Positions 1-10,075 are shown, counted from the first letter of the stretch. The stretch is 42,316 nucleotides of DNA from Lonepinella koalarum (GCA_030525745.1 JAUNED010000018.1:1-42316), one strand, 5' to 3'. The notes: a model not told the origin generated them from the sequence alone. Numbers and translations: made by a program.

Positions 1-3000
1 TGAACAATAAACGCAGAAATCTGTTGAAAGGCGGGCTGGCACTTGGTGGGGCGGCGGCGTTTGGGGCGGGGTATGCGCCGAAGGTGTCGGAGATTGCCAA
101 AGGGGTGATGCACGGCACGTCGGGCGAGAAAACCCGTGATCCGATTCACGGTAATTCATTAGTGCCGGAGTATCAGGTGAAAGACGGCAAACTGCTCAGC
201 AATCCTGAGCAAATTGTGTGCAATACGCAGTGTATGGGCTGTTGGACGCAATGTGGCATTCGGGCGAGGGTGGATTTGAACACTAACCAAGTTATTCGCA
301 TTTCGGGCAATCCGTATCACCCGCTCTCTTCCGACAAAACCCTGCCGTTCGGTATGCCGATTGCCAAGGCGGAATTGTTATTGGCGGGCGAAAGTGGCAT
401 TGAAAATCGCTCCACCGCCTGTGCCAGAGGGGCGGCGTTCTTGGAGGGGGTGAACAGCCCGTATCGGATTACCCAGCCGTTGAAACGGGTCGGCAAACGG
501 GGCGAAGGCAAGTGGCAGACCATCAGCTTTGAGCAGTTGGTGGAGGAAATCGTCAATGGTGGCAACCTATTTGGCGAAGGCGAAGTGGAGGGCTTGAAAG
601 CGATCCGCAATCTGGTCGATCCGATTAACCCGAAACAGCCCGATTTGGGAATGAAAGCGAACCAGCTTTTAGTGACTTTTGCCGGCCCCGAAGGTCGTCA
701 GCCGATTTTGCAACGCTTTGCCCAAAAGAGCTTCGGCACGATCAACTTTTCCAACCACGGGGCTTATTGCGGAGCTTCGTACCGTGCCGGTTCGGGCGCC
801 TTTATGAAAGATTTCGACAACCAGCAACACGCCAAGCCGGACTGGGATCACGCTGAATTTATCCTGTTTATCGGCACGTCTCCGGCACAGTCGGGCAATC
901 CGTTTAAGCGTCAGGCTCGCCAGCTTGCCAAACGCCGCCCTGATGACAATTTCAGCTATGTGGTGGTTTCCCCTCGCTTGGAGATGACCTCCTCCCTCGC
1001 CACTCAAAACAACCACTGGGTGCCGATTAAGCCCGAGGGCGATTTGGCATTGGTGATGGGAATGTTGCGTTGGATTATCGAAAACGAGCGTTTCAATGCC
1101 GACTACCTCTCCCGCCCAAGTCTGGCGGCGATGGAAAATGCCGGTCACGTCAGCTATGCCAATGCGTCACATCTGATTATTTGCGAGCCGAACCACCCGA
1201 AATTCGGGCAGGCGTTGCGGATTAGCGATCTGCAAGATGTGCAACTCGACCCCGAAGAGAAAGTGGAAGAAAACCTGATTGTGGTAAAAGATCAGGCAAC
1301 CGGCGAACTCATTTCAGCAAAAGATTGCTTACAAGCGGTCATTTTTGTCGAACAAATTGCAAAACTGCTTGATGGCTCGGAAGTGTTGGTGAAATCCTCA
1401 ATGCAGTTGCTGAAAGAGGCGACACAAGAGAAAACCCTTGCCGAATATAGCGACATTTGTGGCGTGCCGGTGCAAACCATTGAAAACTTAGCGAAAAAAT
1501 TCACTTCGCACGGTCATAAAGCCAATGCCATCACCCACGGCGGCACGATGCACAGCACCGGTTTTTATACCAGTTGGGCGATTTTGTTGCTGAATGCCAT
1601 GGTCGGCAATATGAACAAAAAAGGCGGAATGGCAGTCGGGGCGGGTAAATTCAAAGACTTTGGGGACGGGCCTCGCTACAATTTGGCGAACTTCCCGAAT
1701 GAAGTGAAGCCGAAAGGCACGAACCTTGCCCGCAGTAAAAAGGCGTACCAAAATTCAAGCGAATTTAAGCAGAAAGTGGCGAAGGGCGAAAATCCGTATC
1801 CGGCGCAAGGGGCGTGGTATCCGTTCACCGGCGGGCAAACCACCGAGATGTTCACCTCAATGGTGCAGGGCTATCCATACTTTGCGAAAGCGTGGATCAA
1901 CCATATGGCGAACCCCGTTTACGGCTTAACCGCTATGAACCCGATTGCGTTGGAGAAGCTAAAAGATCCGAAAATTCTACCGCTCTTTGTCTCTATTGAT
2001 GCTTTTATGAACGAAACTACCGCACTGGCGGACTACATTGTGCCGGACACCCACAACTTTGAGAGCTGGGGCTTTTCAACGGCGTGGGGCGGTGTGCCTC
2101 AACGCACCAGCACCGCACGCCACCCGATTGTGCCGTCTAAAAACGCCAAAACTGCCGAAGGCGAGACCATCTGTATGGAGAATTTCGTGATTGCGGTGGC
2201 GAAGAAAATGGGCTTGCCGGGCTTTGGCGAAAATGCGATTGCGGATTTAGAAGGCAACAGTTATCCGCTCAACCGTACCGAAGATTACTTCCTGCGGGCG
2301 GCAGCGAACATTGCCTTTGCCGGTGAGAAACCTACACTGGACGCCAGCGAGCAAGATCTGCTGCTCACCGGCGTGCAACGGATTATGCCGAAAATTGAGC
2401 AAACACTGAAAGCCGAAGAGCGGTTAAAAGTGGCGAATGTGTATTGCAAAGGCGGACGTTTTGCCCCGCACGAGAGTGCGTGGAAAGAAGAGAATATGGC
2501 GTTCCAGTGGAAAAACTGCCTGCAAATTTGGAACGAAAACGTGTATAAAGCCCAGCACCACAGCAACGGCGAACACTATTGGGGCTGCCCTCGTTATATG
2601 TCGCCACGTTTTGCGGACGGCTCCACGCTGGAACAGCACTATCCGCAGTCGGAATGGGGCTTTAAACTGATTTCGTTTAAATCGAACATTATGAGCAGTA
2701 TCACCGCCCCACTGTTGCGTTTGCTCTCGATCAAGCCGGAAGGCTTAGTGGCAATGAACCGTTTAGATGCAGAAGAAAAAGGCATTAACCACGGCGATGT
2801 AGTGAAACTCAGCACCCCAACCGCCGGCTTGACGGTGCAGATTGTGGTGCTGGACGGCATCGCCCGAGGCACAATCGGCATCGAACACGGCTACGGTCAT
2901 AAACAACTCGGGGCAAGTTCCTACACCATTGACGGCGTGGAAATTCCAGCCAACCCGATGATCGCCAAAGGGATTAACCTCAACGACCTCGGCATTATCG

Positions 3001-3095
3001 ACCACACCAAAGCGGTCAAATCCCCGTGGGTAGATTGGGTCTGTGGCTCGGCAGTCAGAAACGGCATACCGGCGAAGGTGGAGAAGATCGCTTAA
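1..3095 (+). CDS. ttrA: Tetrathionate reductase subunit A (molybdopterin catalytic subunit), start one base outside the window
   Basis: Catalytic subunit of the periplasmic tetrathionate reductase, which reduces tetrathionate to thiosulfate in anaerobic respiration. The reading frame is open from base 3. The codon that straddles the left edge ends in TG, so the start is most likely an ATG whose A is just outside. The encoded N-terminus then reads MNNKRRNLLKGG, a twin-arginine (Tat) signal, and the protein is about 1031 residues, close to Salmonella TtrA. A cysteine cluster for the 4Fe-4S centre (CMGCWTQC) follows near residue 78. NHGAYCGAS near residue 250 carries the likely molybdenum-ligand cysteine, and a molybdopterin-dinucleotide-binding domain ends the protein. 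In the usual ttrBCA order ttrA is last, and a terminator follows here, so ttrB and ttrC should lie to the left. GC content is visibly higher than in the neighbours and it carries an Actinobacillus-type uptake signal, which suggests transfer. Confidence 0.93.
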   Translation, partial: NNKRRNLLKGGLALGGAAAFGAGYAPKVSEIAKGVMHGTSGEKTRDPIHGNSLVPEYQVKDGKLLSNPEQIVCNTQCMGCWTQCGIRARVDLNTNQVIRISGNPYHPLSSDKTLPFGMPIAKAELLLAGESGIENRSTACARGAAFLEGVNSPYRITQPLKRVGKRGEGKWQTISFEQLVEEIVNGGNLFGEGEVEGLKAIRNLVDPINPKQPDLGMKANQLLVTFAGPEGRQPILQRFAQKSFGTINFSNHGAYCGASYRAGSGAFMKDFDNQQHAKPDWDHAEFILFIGTSPAQSGNPFKRQARQLAKRRPDDNFSYVVVSPRLEMTSSLATQNNHWVPIKPEGDLALVMGMLRWIIENERFNADYLSRPSLAAMENAGHVSYANASHLIICEPNHPKFGQALRISDLQDVQLDPEEKVEENLIVVKDQATGELISAKDCLQAVIFVEQIAKLLDGSEVLVKSSMQLLKEATQEKTLAEYSDICGVPVQTIENLAKKFTSHGHKANAITHGGTMHSTGFYTSWAILLLNAMVGNMNKKGGMAVGAGKFKDFGDGPRYNLANFPNEVKPKGTNLARSKKAYQNSSEFKQKVAKGENPYPAQGAWYPFTGGQTTEMFTSMVQGYPYFAKAWINHMANPVYGLTAMNPIALEKLKDPKILPLFVSIDAFMNETTALADYIVPDTHNFESWGFSTAWGGVPQRTSTARHPIVPSKNAKTAEGETICMENFVIAVAKKMGLPGFGENAIADLEGNSYPLNRTEDYFLRAAANIAFAGEKPTLDASEQDLLLTGVQRIMPKIEQTLKAEERLKVANVYCKGGRFAPHESAWKEENMAFQWKNCLQIWNENVYKAQHHSNGEHYWGCPRYMSPRFADGSTLEQHYPQSEWGFKLISFKSNIMSSITAPLLRLLSIKPEGLVAMNRLDAEEKGINHGDVVKLSTPTAGLTVQIVVLDGIARGTIGIEHGYGHKQLGASSYTIDGVEIPANPMIAKGINLNDLGIIDHTKAVKSPWVDWVCGSAVRNGIPAKVEKIA
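1331..1340 (+). repeat. Actinobacillus-type uptake signal inside ttrA
   Basis: ACAAGCGGTC, followed by ATTTTTG and later CAAATTGCAAAA, a good match to the extended Actinobacillus-type signal. No AAGTGCGGT was found anywhere in ttrA. Confidence 0.6.
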
Positions 3096-3109
3096 ATTTA
3101 ACATGAAAA

Positions 3110-3145
3110 AACCTCGGAAATTTCAACTTTCCGAGGTTATTTTTA
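3110..3145 (+). terminator. Intrinsic terminator after ttrA
   Basis: An 11-bp perfect stem (3110-3120 with 3128-3138, AACCTCGGAAA and its complement) and a 7-base loop, followed by a T-rich run, 15 bases after the ttrA stop codon. Confidence 0.85.
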
Positions 3146-3360
3146 CCCCTTTTACTCCTCCACAACACTTTAATATTCATTCTAAATGCCCCTTTGTCTC
3201 ATGGGGAATAACTTATATGTATAAACATGCTATCCAAATTTAAAAAACATTAAAAATATCCACTAAAACTGAATATTTTACAAAAAAATATTTCTTTTTT
3301 TATTTGCTATCAATATTCTCTTGTGATTTTCTATTTATTTATCTTTTTCACATTTTCCGT

Positions 3361-3389
3361 TTGATCTTTAGAGTATTTTTGATTATATC
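3361..3389 (+). promoter_or_regulatory. Probable sigma70 promoter of ppc
   Basis: TTGATC (3361-3366), a 17-base spacer, then TATATC (3384-3389), about 40 bases ahead of the chosen ppc start. The spacing is ideal and both boxes match at four or five of six positions. Read by eye only. Confidence 0.5.
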
Positions 3390-3431
3390 TATCACTATTC
3401 AACAATGAATTTTTATAAATATGGGGTTTTT

Positions 3432-6074
3432 ATGACACAAGAATATGGCGTTCTACGCAATAATGTGAATATGTTAGGGCATTTTTTAGGGGAAACTATC
3501 AGTGATGCTTTAGGTAGTGATATTTTAGATCTCATCGAAAATATCCGTGTTCTCTCTCGTAATTCTCGCAGTGGCGATGATAAAGCTCGAAATGAATTAT
3601 TAGATACATTGGCAACAATTTCAACAGATAATGTCATTCCTGTCGCACGTGCCTTCAGCCAATTCTTGAATTTAACCAACGTGGCGGAACAATATCAGAC
3701 TATTTCCCGCCACCACGAAGATAAAGTATCACAAGAGCGGTCAATTTCTGCCTTGTTTCAACGGTTAAAAGCACAAAATTTACCGAAAGAACAAGTCATT
3801 CAAACCATTGAGAAATTGCTGGTCGAACTGGTTTTAACCGCACACCCGACAGAAACCACTCGTCGTTCTTTAGTCCATAAACAAGTGGAAATCAATAAAT
3901 GCCTCAGTAAATTGGAGCATACGGATTTAACTGATAGCGAACGCAAACGCATTGAACGTCGTTTGTTACAGCTTATTGCTTTAGCTTGGCATACCAATGA
4001 AATTCGTATTAAACGCCCTACTCCATTTGAGGAAGCAAAATGGGGCTATGCCGTAATAGAAAATAGTTTATGGCAAGCCGTACCTGAGTTTGTTCGCCAT
4101 TTGAACGATTTAGCGAAAGAACATTTTGCATTTGAATTACCTGTTGATTTAGCTCCTGTACGTTTTTCCTCTTGGATGGGCGGAGACCGGGATGGAAATC
4201 CTTTTGTTACCGCTCAAATCACTCGTCAAGTACTGCAATTTGCCCGTTGGAAAGCAGCCGATTTATTCTTAACGGATATTCAAGCCTTGTCTGACGAACT
4301 TTCTGTAGTTAAAGCAACAGAAGAGTTCCGAGCCAAATACGGCAATGAACTAGAGCCTTATCGTAGCGTTGTAAAAGGATTACGGACAAAATTAAAAAAT
4401 ACATTGGCCTATTATGATGATATGCTAGCCAACCGTTCATCTCAATTTGAGCTTGATGATATTATCACTAATGACAACCAACTTTGGGAACCGCTTTACG
4501 ATTGCTATCAATCCTTATTAGCTTGTGGAATGCGGATTATCGCTAACGGCTTACTGTTAGATATATTACGCCGAATCCGCTGTTTCGGCATGACATTATC
4601 TCGTTTAGACGTGCGCCAAGAAAGCACTCGCCATACAAATGCAGTGGCAGAAATTACCCGTTACATCGGGCTCGGCGACTATGCTCAATGGACAGAAAAC
4701 GACAAACAAGCCTTTTTAATTCGAGAATTAAGTTCCCGTCGCCCGTTATTACCAAGAGACTGGCAACCTTCTGCAGAAACACAAGAAATTTTAGATACCT
4801 GTAAAGCTATTGCCGAACAACCTCAAAGCGTAATTTCCTGTTACATTATCTCAATGGCTCGCACTGCTTCCGATGTATTAGCAGTGCATCTATTGTTAAA
4901 AGAAGCCGGTGTTCCTTATCACTTACCTGTTGTTCCGTTGTTTGAAACCTTAGATGACCTTGATAATTCCGAAAATGTCATGACTCAATTATTCAATATC
5001 GGCTGGTATCGTGGTGTCATCAATAACAAACAAATGGTGATGATCGGCTATTCCGACAGTGCCAAAGATGCCGGTATGATGGCAGCCTCATGGGCACAAT
5101 ATCGCGCACAAGAAAATCTAGTGAATTTATGTGAAAAAGTCGGTGTTGAATTAACATTATTCCATGGCCGTGGCGGTACTATCGGGCGAGGTGGTGCGCC
5201 TGCTCACGCGGCACTCCTCTCCCAACCGCCTCGTTCCTTAAAAAATGGTTTACGCGTCACCGAACAAGGAGAAATGATCCGTTTCAAACTCGGCTTACCG
5301 GCTGTTGCTTTAGAAAGTTTAGATTTATACGCCAGTGCCGTGTTAGAGGCTAATTTATTACCTCCACCGGAGCCAAAAAGCAGCTGGCGTGAAATTATGG
5401 GACAACTTTCCGATTCCTCTTGCCATATTTATCGTAATGTCGTACGCGGTGATAAAGATTTTGTTCCTTATTTCCGCAGTGCAACACCGGAACAAGAACT
5501 ATCCAAACTACCACTCGGCTCCCGTCCGGCAAAACGCAATCCGAACGGTGGTGTAGAAAGTTTGCGTGCAATCCCTTGGATTTTCGCTTGGATGCAAAAC
5601 CGCTTAATGCTACCGGCATGGCTCGGTGCTGGTGCGTCAATTCGCCAAGCTATTGAAAACGGACAGGGCGACTTATTAGAAGAAATGTGTCAATCTTGGC
5701 CTTTCTTCAATACTCGAATCGGTATGTTGGAAATGGTGTTCAGTAAAACCGACAGTTGGTTATCCGAACATTATGATCAACGCTTGGTAAAACAAGAATT
5801 GTGGTATTTAGGCGAGGCACTACGCAAGCAACTTGCCGAAGATATCAAAACCGTGTTGTCGCTTTCCGGCAAAGGCCATCAGTTAATGTCGGATTTACCT
5901 TGGATTGCCGAATCCATCGCCTTGCGTAACGTTTATACGGATCCACTCAACTTATTACAAGTGGAATTATTACGCCGTCTGCGTGAAAATCCGGAAAACC
6001 CAAATCCTGACGTAGAACAAGCCTTGATGATTACCATCACCGGAATCGCCGCTGGAATGCGAAACACAGGCTAG
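3432..6074 (+). CDS. ppc: Phosphoenolpyruvate carboxylase
   Basis: Carboxylates phosphoenolpyruvate with bicarbonate to oxaloacetate, the anaplerotic feed of the reductive TCA branch in Pasteurellaceae. The 880 residues match the family length. Visible motifs in order: [13 protein letters not shown] with the catalytic histidine, [12 protein letters not shown], the active-site segment [13 protein letters not shown], the glycine-rich loop [12 protein letters not shown], and the conserved C-terminus ending MRNTG. The frame is open from an ATG at 3405, but homologues begin with the equivalent of [12 protein letters not shown] therefore take the ATG at 3432, which has a G-rich stretch (3423-3426) just upstream. 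It is a single-gene unit with its own promoter and terminator. Confidence 0.97.
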   Translation: MTQEYGVLRNNVNMLGHFLGETISDALGSDILDLIENIRVLSRNSRSGDDKARNELLDTLATISTDNVIPVARAFSQFLNLTNVAEQYQTISRHHEDKVSQERSISALFQRLKAQNLPKEQVIQTIEKLLVELVLTAHPTETTRRSLVHKQVEINKCLSKLEHTDLTDSERKRIERRLLQLIALAWHTNEIRIKRPTPFEEAKWGYAVIENSLWQAVPEFVRHLNDLAKEHFAFELPVDLAPVRFSSWMGGDRDGNPFVTAQITRQVLQFARWKAADLFLTDIQALSDELSVVKATEEFRAKYGNELEPYRSVVKGLRTKLKNTLAYYDDMLANRSSQFELDDIITNDNQLWEPLYDCYQSLLACGMRIIANGLLLDILRRIRCFGMTLSRLDVRQESTRHTNAVAEITRYIGLGDYAQWTENDKQAFLIRELSSRRPLLPRDWQPSAETQEILDTCKAIAEQPQSVISCYIISMARTASDVLAVHLLLKEAGVPYHLPVVPLFETLDDLDNSENVMTQLFNIGWYRGVINNKQMVMIGYSDSAKDAGMMAASWAQYRAQENLVNLCEKVGVELTLFHGRGGTIGRGGAPAHAALLSQPPRSLKNGLRVTEQGEMIRFKLGLPAVALESLDLYASAVLEANLLPPPEPKSSWREIMGQLSDSSCHIYRNVVRGDKDFVPYFRSATPEQELSKLPLGSRPAKRNPNGGVESLRAIPWIFAWMQNRLMLPAWLGAGASIRQAIENGQGDLLEEMCQSWPFFNTRIGMLEMVFSKTDSWLSEHYDQRLVKQELWYLGEALRKQLAEDIKTVLSLSGKGHQLMSDLPWIAESIALRNVYTDPLNLLQVELLRRLRENPENPNPDVEQALMITITGIAAGMRNTG

Positions 6075-6080
6075 TTAAAC

Positions 6081-6126
6081 AAAAAGTGCGGTCAAAATTC
6101 TCATAGTTTTTTGACCACACTTTTTT
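6081..6126 (+). terminator. ppc terminator built from an inverted uptake-signal pair
   Basis: An uptake signal AAGTGCGGT (6084-6092) faces a degenerate inverted copy with one mismatch. Together they form a stem of about 17 bp ending in a run of T, seven bases after the ppc stop codon. Confidence 0.8.
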
Positions 6127-6142
6127 ATCAAATTATTAGAAT

Positions 6143-6173
6143 AAAAAAATCCACGTTTTTTAGACGTGGATTT
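6143..6173 (-). terminator. Terminator of the small lipoprotein gene
   Basis: Stem AAATCCACG (6147-6155) with CGTGGATTT (6165-6173). On the minus strand it is followed by a run of T, 16 bases beyond the stop of the lipoprotein gene. Confidence 0.8.
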
Positions 6174-6189
6174 AAACATTTCGAGAGAA

Positions 6190-6483
6190 TTATTTCTGCC
6201 CTTTTGCCGCTTCAATAATTTTTTTCTGTTGGTCTGCGGCAGCTTTACAGCCAGCAAGTGCCGCTTTTTTCTCTGCGTCACTCATTTTTTTCCAAGCATC
6301 GACAGAAACTTTCAACATTTCTTCTTTATTCATACCTAATTGTGTTTTCATTTCAGGCATCAACTCAGCTGCTTCAAAAGTTAAGTCAATGAGTTCTTTA
6401 CATTCTTTTGGATACTCTTCATCGCCTGAACAGGCAGATAATGCGAAGCTTGAAGCCAATAAGAGTGCTGCTAATTTTTTCAT
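6190..6483 (-). CDS. Small secreted lipoprotein of unknown function
   Basis: A 97-residue protein with a clear lipoprotein signal peptide: MKKLAALLLASSFALSAC, in which LSAC is the lipobox and Cys18 the lipidated residue. The mature part is helical, rich in Lys, Glu and Ala, and has two further cysteines (Cys28 and Cys79) that could form a disulfide in the periplasm. It resembles small lipoproteins common in Pasteurellaceae (possibly the DUF5339 family, from memory only). It is transcribed alone, with its own terminator. A putative promoter lies near 6576-6607 and contains a long homopolymer (see the separate entry). The function is not recognisable from sequence. Confidence 0.8.
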   Translation of the reverse strand: MKKLAALLLASSFALSACSGDEEYPKECKELIDLTFEAAELMPEMKTQLGMNKEEMLKVSVDAWKKMSDAEKKAALAGCKAAADQQKKIIEAAKGQK

Positions 6484-6575
6484 AAGAAAATTTCCTAATA
6501 AATCAGTGAATTAAAATAAGATGAAAGCCAAATTGACTTTCACCAAATGACATTATCATCATAGATGACAACTGT

Positions 6576-6609
6576 ATTATAGTATAGTTGTTTTTTTTTT
6601 TTGAACTGT
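6576..6609 (-). promoter_or_regulatory. Putative lipoprotein-gene promoter containing a 12-base homopolymer
   Basis: On the minus strand a TATAAT box (6581-6576) lies about 95 bases ahead of the lipoprotein start. A run of 12 A on that strand (T at 6591-6602) falls between this box and weak -35 candidates (TTCAAA or TTACAG). The run is therefore in or beside the promoter spacer, where length changes could alter expression. Confidence 0.45.
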
Positions 6610-6696
6610 AAATGGTTATTTTTTAACAAAGGATTTTTTGGCTACCGAATTATACAGTTCGCTCTGCATCAAAACACGTTATATTTTAACCGCACT

Positions 6697-6849
6697 TTAT
6701 CCCTCAACCTGATGCTTTTTCCGCAATTCCGTCGCCACAATTTGAATGGCTTCTCCGATGCTAATGCCTTCTGCCATTAGTTGTTGGATTTTTTCTACCG
6801 CTTCTTGCTGTTGTTCGTGGGTTAAGTTTAATAAAGCTTGATCTAACAT
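6697..6849 (-). CDS. yoaH: UPF0181 (YoaH-like) small protein
   Basis: A 50-residue protein with the UPF0181 signature, including [17 protein letters not shown] and the following GIS-x-GEAI and ATELR segments, which align well with E. coli YoaH. It is predicted to be a small helical cytosolic protein; the family has no established function. The ATG at 6849 directly abuts the stop codon of the upstream uracil-DNA-glycosylase-like gene, so translation is probably coupled. A Haemophilus-type uptake signal (6689-6697) overlaps its 3' end. Genes this short are easily missed, but the family match makes it real. Confidence 0.85.
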   Translation of the reverse strand: MLDQALLNLTHEQQQEAVEKIQQLMAEGISIGEAIQIVATELRKKHQVEG

Positions 6850-7437
6850 TTATAAGATTCCTGCTAATTGAAAAAATTGACGATAGGCTTCCGCTTTTTT
6901 CTGCAAACTAAGAGGATAAGCCCTTGATGAAGAAGGCACACGATAGAGTTTTAAATCATAATCTTTATAAGGAAAATCAATATATTGATTGGTTTTCGGC
7001 TCGATTAATTTTTCATCCACTAAACTAAAAAGCACTTCCGTTGCTTTTCCGCCCGTGGTTAAAAGCCAACGTACATCGGGCACTTGCTGCAAAATTTCAG
7101 ATAAATTAATGGGTTCGATAATTTTTAAAAATTTATCTGAAGCATTACCTTTTTCACGAATGGCTTTGGTCGCTGAGGGGCAAAGCGCAATGCCCTTCTC
7201 TGTTAAAAAATATTTAATCCGTTCAGGATCAAAGCATTTTTCATTTTTAACTTGGAAATAAGTCGGATCATCAAAAAATACCACCCCATAAATCCGCCAC
7301 ATATCATTTTGGAAATTCGGATAATAAAAATCCATACAGCGTTTATCTGTGGTGGGCGGAAATGTACCCATCATCATTACTCTCGCATTAGAGGGTAGTA
7401 AAGGTGGAAATGGGTGAATTTCAATCTGTTCTGCCAT
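6850..7437 (-). CDS. Uracil-DNA glycosylase superfamily protein
   Basis: 195 residues. The N-terminal VMMMGTFPPTTDKRCMDFYY corresponds to the first active-site motif of the uracil-DNA glycosylase fold (the G-x-x-P loop). The C-terminal RVPSSSRAYPLSLQKKAEAY resembles the second, DNA-intercalating loop seen in Mug/TDG-like enzymes. A role in excising uracil or mismatched bases is likely, but the exact subfamily and substrate cannot be read from sequence. The start codon overlaps the stop of rsmI by one base (TAATG), and the stop abuts yoaH, so rsmI, this gene and yoaH form one tight operon. Confidence 0.75.
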   Translation of the reverse strand: MAEQIEIHPFPPLLPSNARVMMMGTFPPTTDKRCMDFYYPNFQNDMWRIYGVVFFDDPTYFQVKNEKCFDPERIKYFLTEKGIALCPSATKAIREKGNASDKFLKIIEPINLSEILQQVPDVRWLLTTGGKATEVLFSLVDEKLIEPKTNQYIDFPYKDYDLKLYRVPSSSRAYPLSLQKKAEAYRQFFQLAGIL

Positions 7438-8282
7438 TAATCCAACTGCTCCAAACCAAATTGATAAAGGGCATTTTTCTTATACCCATAAAGTTCAGCG
7501 ACTATAGCCGCTGCTTTTTTTAGCGGTAATTCGGCGGAAATAAGCTTTAATGCCTGTATTGCTTGTGGCGAAAATTGCTGCTCTTCGGCTTGTTGACACC
7601 CCTCAACAATCAACACCATTTCACCTTTGGTTCGATTGGGCTCTTCTATCAACCATTGACGCAATTTTGCCACTTCATCGCCTTGAATACTTTCCCATGT
7701 TTTAGTGATTTCACGGGCTAAAACCACATAGCGTTCTCCGCCAAATATAGCTTCAATATCCAGTAAGCTGTCTAAAATACGGTGAGTACTTTCATAGAAA
7801 ATTAAAGTGCGGTCTTCTTTTTCCAAGTTTTTTAATTTGTCTTGACGAGCTTTACTTTTTGCCGGTAAGAACCCTTCAAAACAAAAACGATCTGAGGCAA
7901 TACCGGAGGCACAAAGGGCCGTTACTGCGGCACAAGCCCCCGGCAGGGGTACAACTTTAATGCCGACTTGACGACATTTTCGCACCAAATGAAAACCGGG
8001 ATCACTAATTAATGGCGTGCCTGCATCAGAAATTAACGCAATCTTCAATCCTTGTTGTAATTTTTCCACCAACACATCGGCTTTTTGTTGCTCGTTATGG
8101 TCGTGCAAGGCAAAAAACGGCTTTTTAATCCCGTAATGACTTAACAATAAACCACTGTGACGAGTATCTTCCGCCGCAATTAAATCTACTTCGCCAAAAA
8201 CTGTCAAGGCACGTTGGGTTATGTCCTGTAAATTACCGATAGGCGTAGCAACTATATATAAAGTACCTGATAAATTATTCAT
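7437..8282 (-). CDS. rsmI: 16S rRNA (cytidine-1402-2'-O)-methyltransferase
   Basis: RsmI transfers a methyl group from S-adenosylmethionine to the 2'-O of C1402 in the decoding centre of 16S rRNA. The 281 residues open with [20 protein letters not shown], the hallmark of the family. [21 protein letters not shown] and the [12 protein letters not shown] segment of the tetrapyrrole-methylase fold follow. The gene is divergent from lpoA, the same arrangement as in E. coli (yraL and yraM). The gene contains one uptake signal (7805-7813). Confidence 0.95.
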   Translation of the reverse strand: MNNLSGTLYIVATPIGNLQDITQRALTVFGEVDLIAAEDTRHSGLLLSHYGIKKPFFALHDHNEQQKADVLVEKLQQGLKIALISDAGTPLISDPGFHLVRKCRQVGIKVVPLPGACAAVTALCASGIASDRFCFEGFLPAKSKARQDKLKNLEKEDRTLIFYESTHRILDSLLDIEAIFGGERYVVLAREITKTWESIQGDEVAKLRQWLIEEPNRTKGEMVLIVEGCQQAEEQQFSPQAIQALKLISAELPLKKAAAIVAELYGYKKNALYQFGLEQLD

Positions 8283-8359
8283 TTTATTTCTTCTTTTATT
8301 TGATTTTCAGCGGTGAGACAAGTAAGATCCCAGTATCTTTTCGTATAGAGGGAACAATG

Positions 8360-10075
8360 ATGACTATTCTATTACAACGCACCCAATTTAAGAAACGTTT
8401 AATGACGGTTTTATTTCCTGCGTTACTGGCAAGCTGTACATTAACAGGTGGTCAATTAAATGACAGTCTAAAAAATGATGCAAATGCCAATTCTGATTTT
8501 TATTTAAATAAAGCCTACCAAACCCAACAATTAGAATCACAACAGACTTATAAATTATTGGCAGCCCGTGTGTTAGTCACTGAAAATAAAGGCTATCAAG
8601 CAGAAGCCTTATTAAATGAATTAAAAAACCTGACACCGGAACAAACACTGGATAAAAACTTAATTCAAGCACATATTTATGCCACTAAAAATGAAAATGA
8701 CCAAGCCGGTTTATTATTAAAAACCATTAATTTAGCCCAACTCAGCCTATCACAACAAGCTCGTTATTATGAAGTAGAAGCACGCATAGCAGAAAATCGC
8801 CATGATGTCATCGAAGCTGTGGCTGCTCGTTCTAAAATGGATGCAGTGCTTTCCGATATTCAGCGAAAACGTGAAAATAATGACCGCACTTGGGCATTAT
8901 TGCGTAATGCCAACAAAGGGACTATTGCCGGTGCAAATGCACATAATAACGTCACACTGGCCGGCTGGTTGGCATTGGCAAGAACCTATAATGATAATGT
9001 TACCCAACCTACGTTGTTAAGCCAAGCGATTCAGCAATGGAAAACTGCCTACCCAACACATACGGCGGCATTATTATTCCCGACAGAATTAGAAAGTATT
9101 GCTAACTTCCAACAAACCCGAAATACCAAAGTCGCTTTGTTATTACCTTTAAGTGGTGAGGCTCAGCTAATCGGCCAGACTGTAAAATCAGGTTTTGATG
9201 ATGCTCGTGGCAGTTCAAAAGAAATCCAAGTTGAAGTGATTGATACAATGATTACACCTGTAGCACAGGCAGTAGAAAAAGCCAAACAAAACGGTGCAAA
9301 AGCCATTGTTGGCCCGTTACTAAAAGGTAATGTGGATGTAATATTGAGTAATCCGCAATCTATTCAAGGTTTAAATGTATTGGCACTAAATGCAACGGCG
9401 AATGCCAGAGCTATCCCTCAACTTTGCTATTACGGATTATCGCCCGAAGATGAAGCAGAATCTGCCGCAGATAAAATGTGGAAAGACAATATTCGCAAAC
9501 CGGTGATTTTGGTGCCACAAAACGATTTGGGGCAACGCACAGCAACAGCATTCAATGTACGTTGGCAACGTTTAGCTGCCACAGATGCAAATATCAAATT
9601 TTATAACCAAACGGATGATGCGATCCATTTGTTACAAGAAATATCGAGCGAAGCTGCCTATATTATTGCTACAAGCCAGCAATTAAGCGAGATTAAAAGT
9701 GTGATTGATAATGCAGGAATCAAACTGAAACTATACTCCAGTTCACGCAGCAATAATTCTAACAGCACACCTGAATATCGCTTGCAAATGAACGGTATAC
9801 AATTCAGTGATATCCCGTTCTTTAAAGAAACCGATTCACCACAGTACAAAAAAATTGAAAGCAAAACCAATGGCGACTACTCGCTTATGCGCTTATATGC
9901 CATGGGATCTGATGCTTGGTTATTGATCAATCAATTCAATGAATTACGCCAAGTACCGGGGTATTCTGTGAGTGGCTTAACCGGAAAATTGAGTGCAGGG
10001 CCAAATTGTAATGTAGATCGTGATATGACTTGGTTTGAATACCAAGGTGGTCAAATCATCAATTTACAAAATTAA
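8360..10075 (+). CDS. lpoA: Outer-membrane lipoprotein activator of PBP1a
   Basis: LpoA sits in the outer membrane and reaches through the periplasm to stimulate the peptidoglycan synthase PBP1a. The 571-residue protein begins MTILLQRTQFKKRLM, nearly the same as the H. influenzae protein. LLASC at residue 26 is the lipobox. An N-terminal helical, TPR-like half (about 30-260) is followed by a periplasmic-binding-protein-like half starting near VALLLPLSGEAQLIG. The frame is open from 8300, but homology and the ribosome-binding site GAGG at 8348-8351 favour ATG 8360; ATG 8357 is adjacent and possible. It leads the operon lpoA-yraN-diaA-dolP, conserved with E. coli. Confidence 0.95.
   Translation: MTILLQRTQFKKRLMTVLFPALLASCTLTGGQLNDSLKNDANANSDFYLNKAYQTQQLESQQTYKLLAARVLVTENKGYQAEALLNELKNLTPEQTLDKNLIQAHIYATKNENDQAGLLLKTINLAQLSLSQQARYYEVEARIAENRHDVIEAVAARSKMDAVLSDIQRKRENNDRTWALLRNANKGTIAGANAHNNVTLAGWLALARTYNDNVTQPTLLSQAIQQWKTAYPTHTAALLFPTELESIANFQQTRNTKVALLLPLSGEAQLIGQTVKSGFDDARGSSKEIQVEVIDTMITPVAQAVEKAKQNGAKAIVGPLLKGNVDVILSNPQSIQGLNVLALNATANARAIPQLCYYGLSPEDEAESAADKMWKDNIRKPVILVPQNDLGQRTATAFNVRWQRLAATDANIKFYNQTDDAIHLLQEISSEAAYIIATSQQLSEIKSVIDNAGIKLKLYSSSRSNNSNSTPEYRLQMNGIQFSDIPFFKETDSPQYKKIESKTNGDYSLMRLYAMGSDAWLLINQFNELRQVPGYSVSGLTGKLSAGPNCNVDRDMTWFEYQGGQIINLQN

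Larger units (their letters stand above)
3096..3431. other. 336-bp intergenic region between ttrA and ppc
   Basis: It holds the ttrA terminator at its left end and a ppc promoter candidate at its right end. The AT-rich middle (about 3146-3360) shows no convincing gene, RNA or operator. It probably marks the junction between the GC-rich ttr locus and the typical chromosome. Confidence 0.6.

Noticed and set aside
3324-3354. CRP site ahead of ppc
   Set aside because: TGTGA and TCACA both occur, but about 21 bases apart instead of 6.
3735-3748. Further uptake signals in ppc (AGAGCGGTCAA) and at 10685, 20112, 24960 and 35415
   Set aside because: Each differs from both signal cores by at least one base, so they were not counted as signals.
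8310-8345. Regulatory hairpin AAGAT-N6-ATCTT in the rsmI-lpoA gap
   Set aside because: Only 5 bp, AT-rich and without a matching element elsewhere; likely chance.
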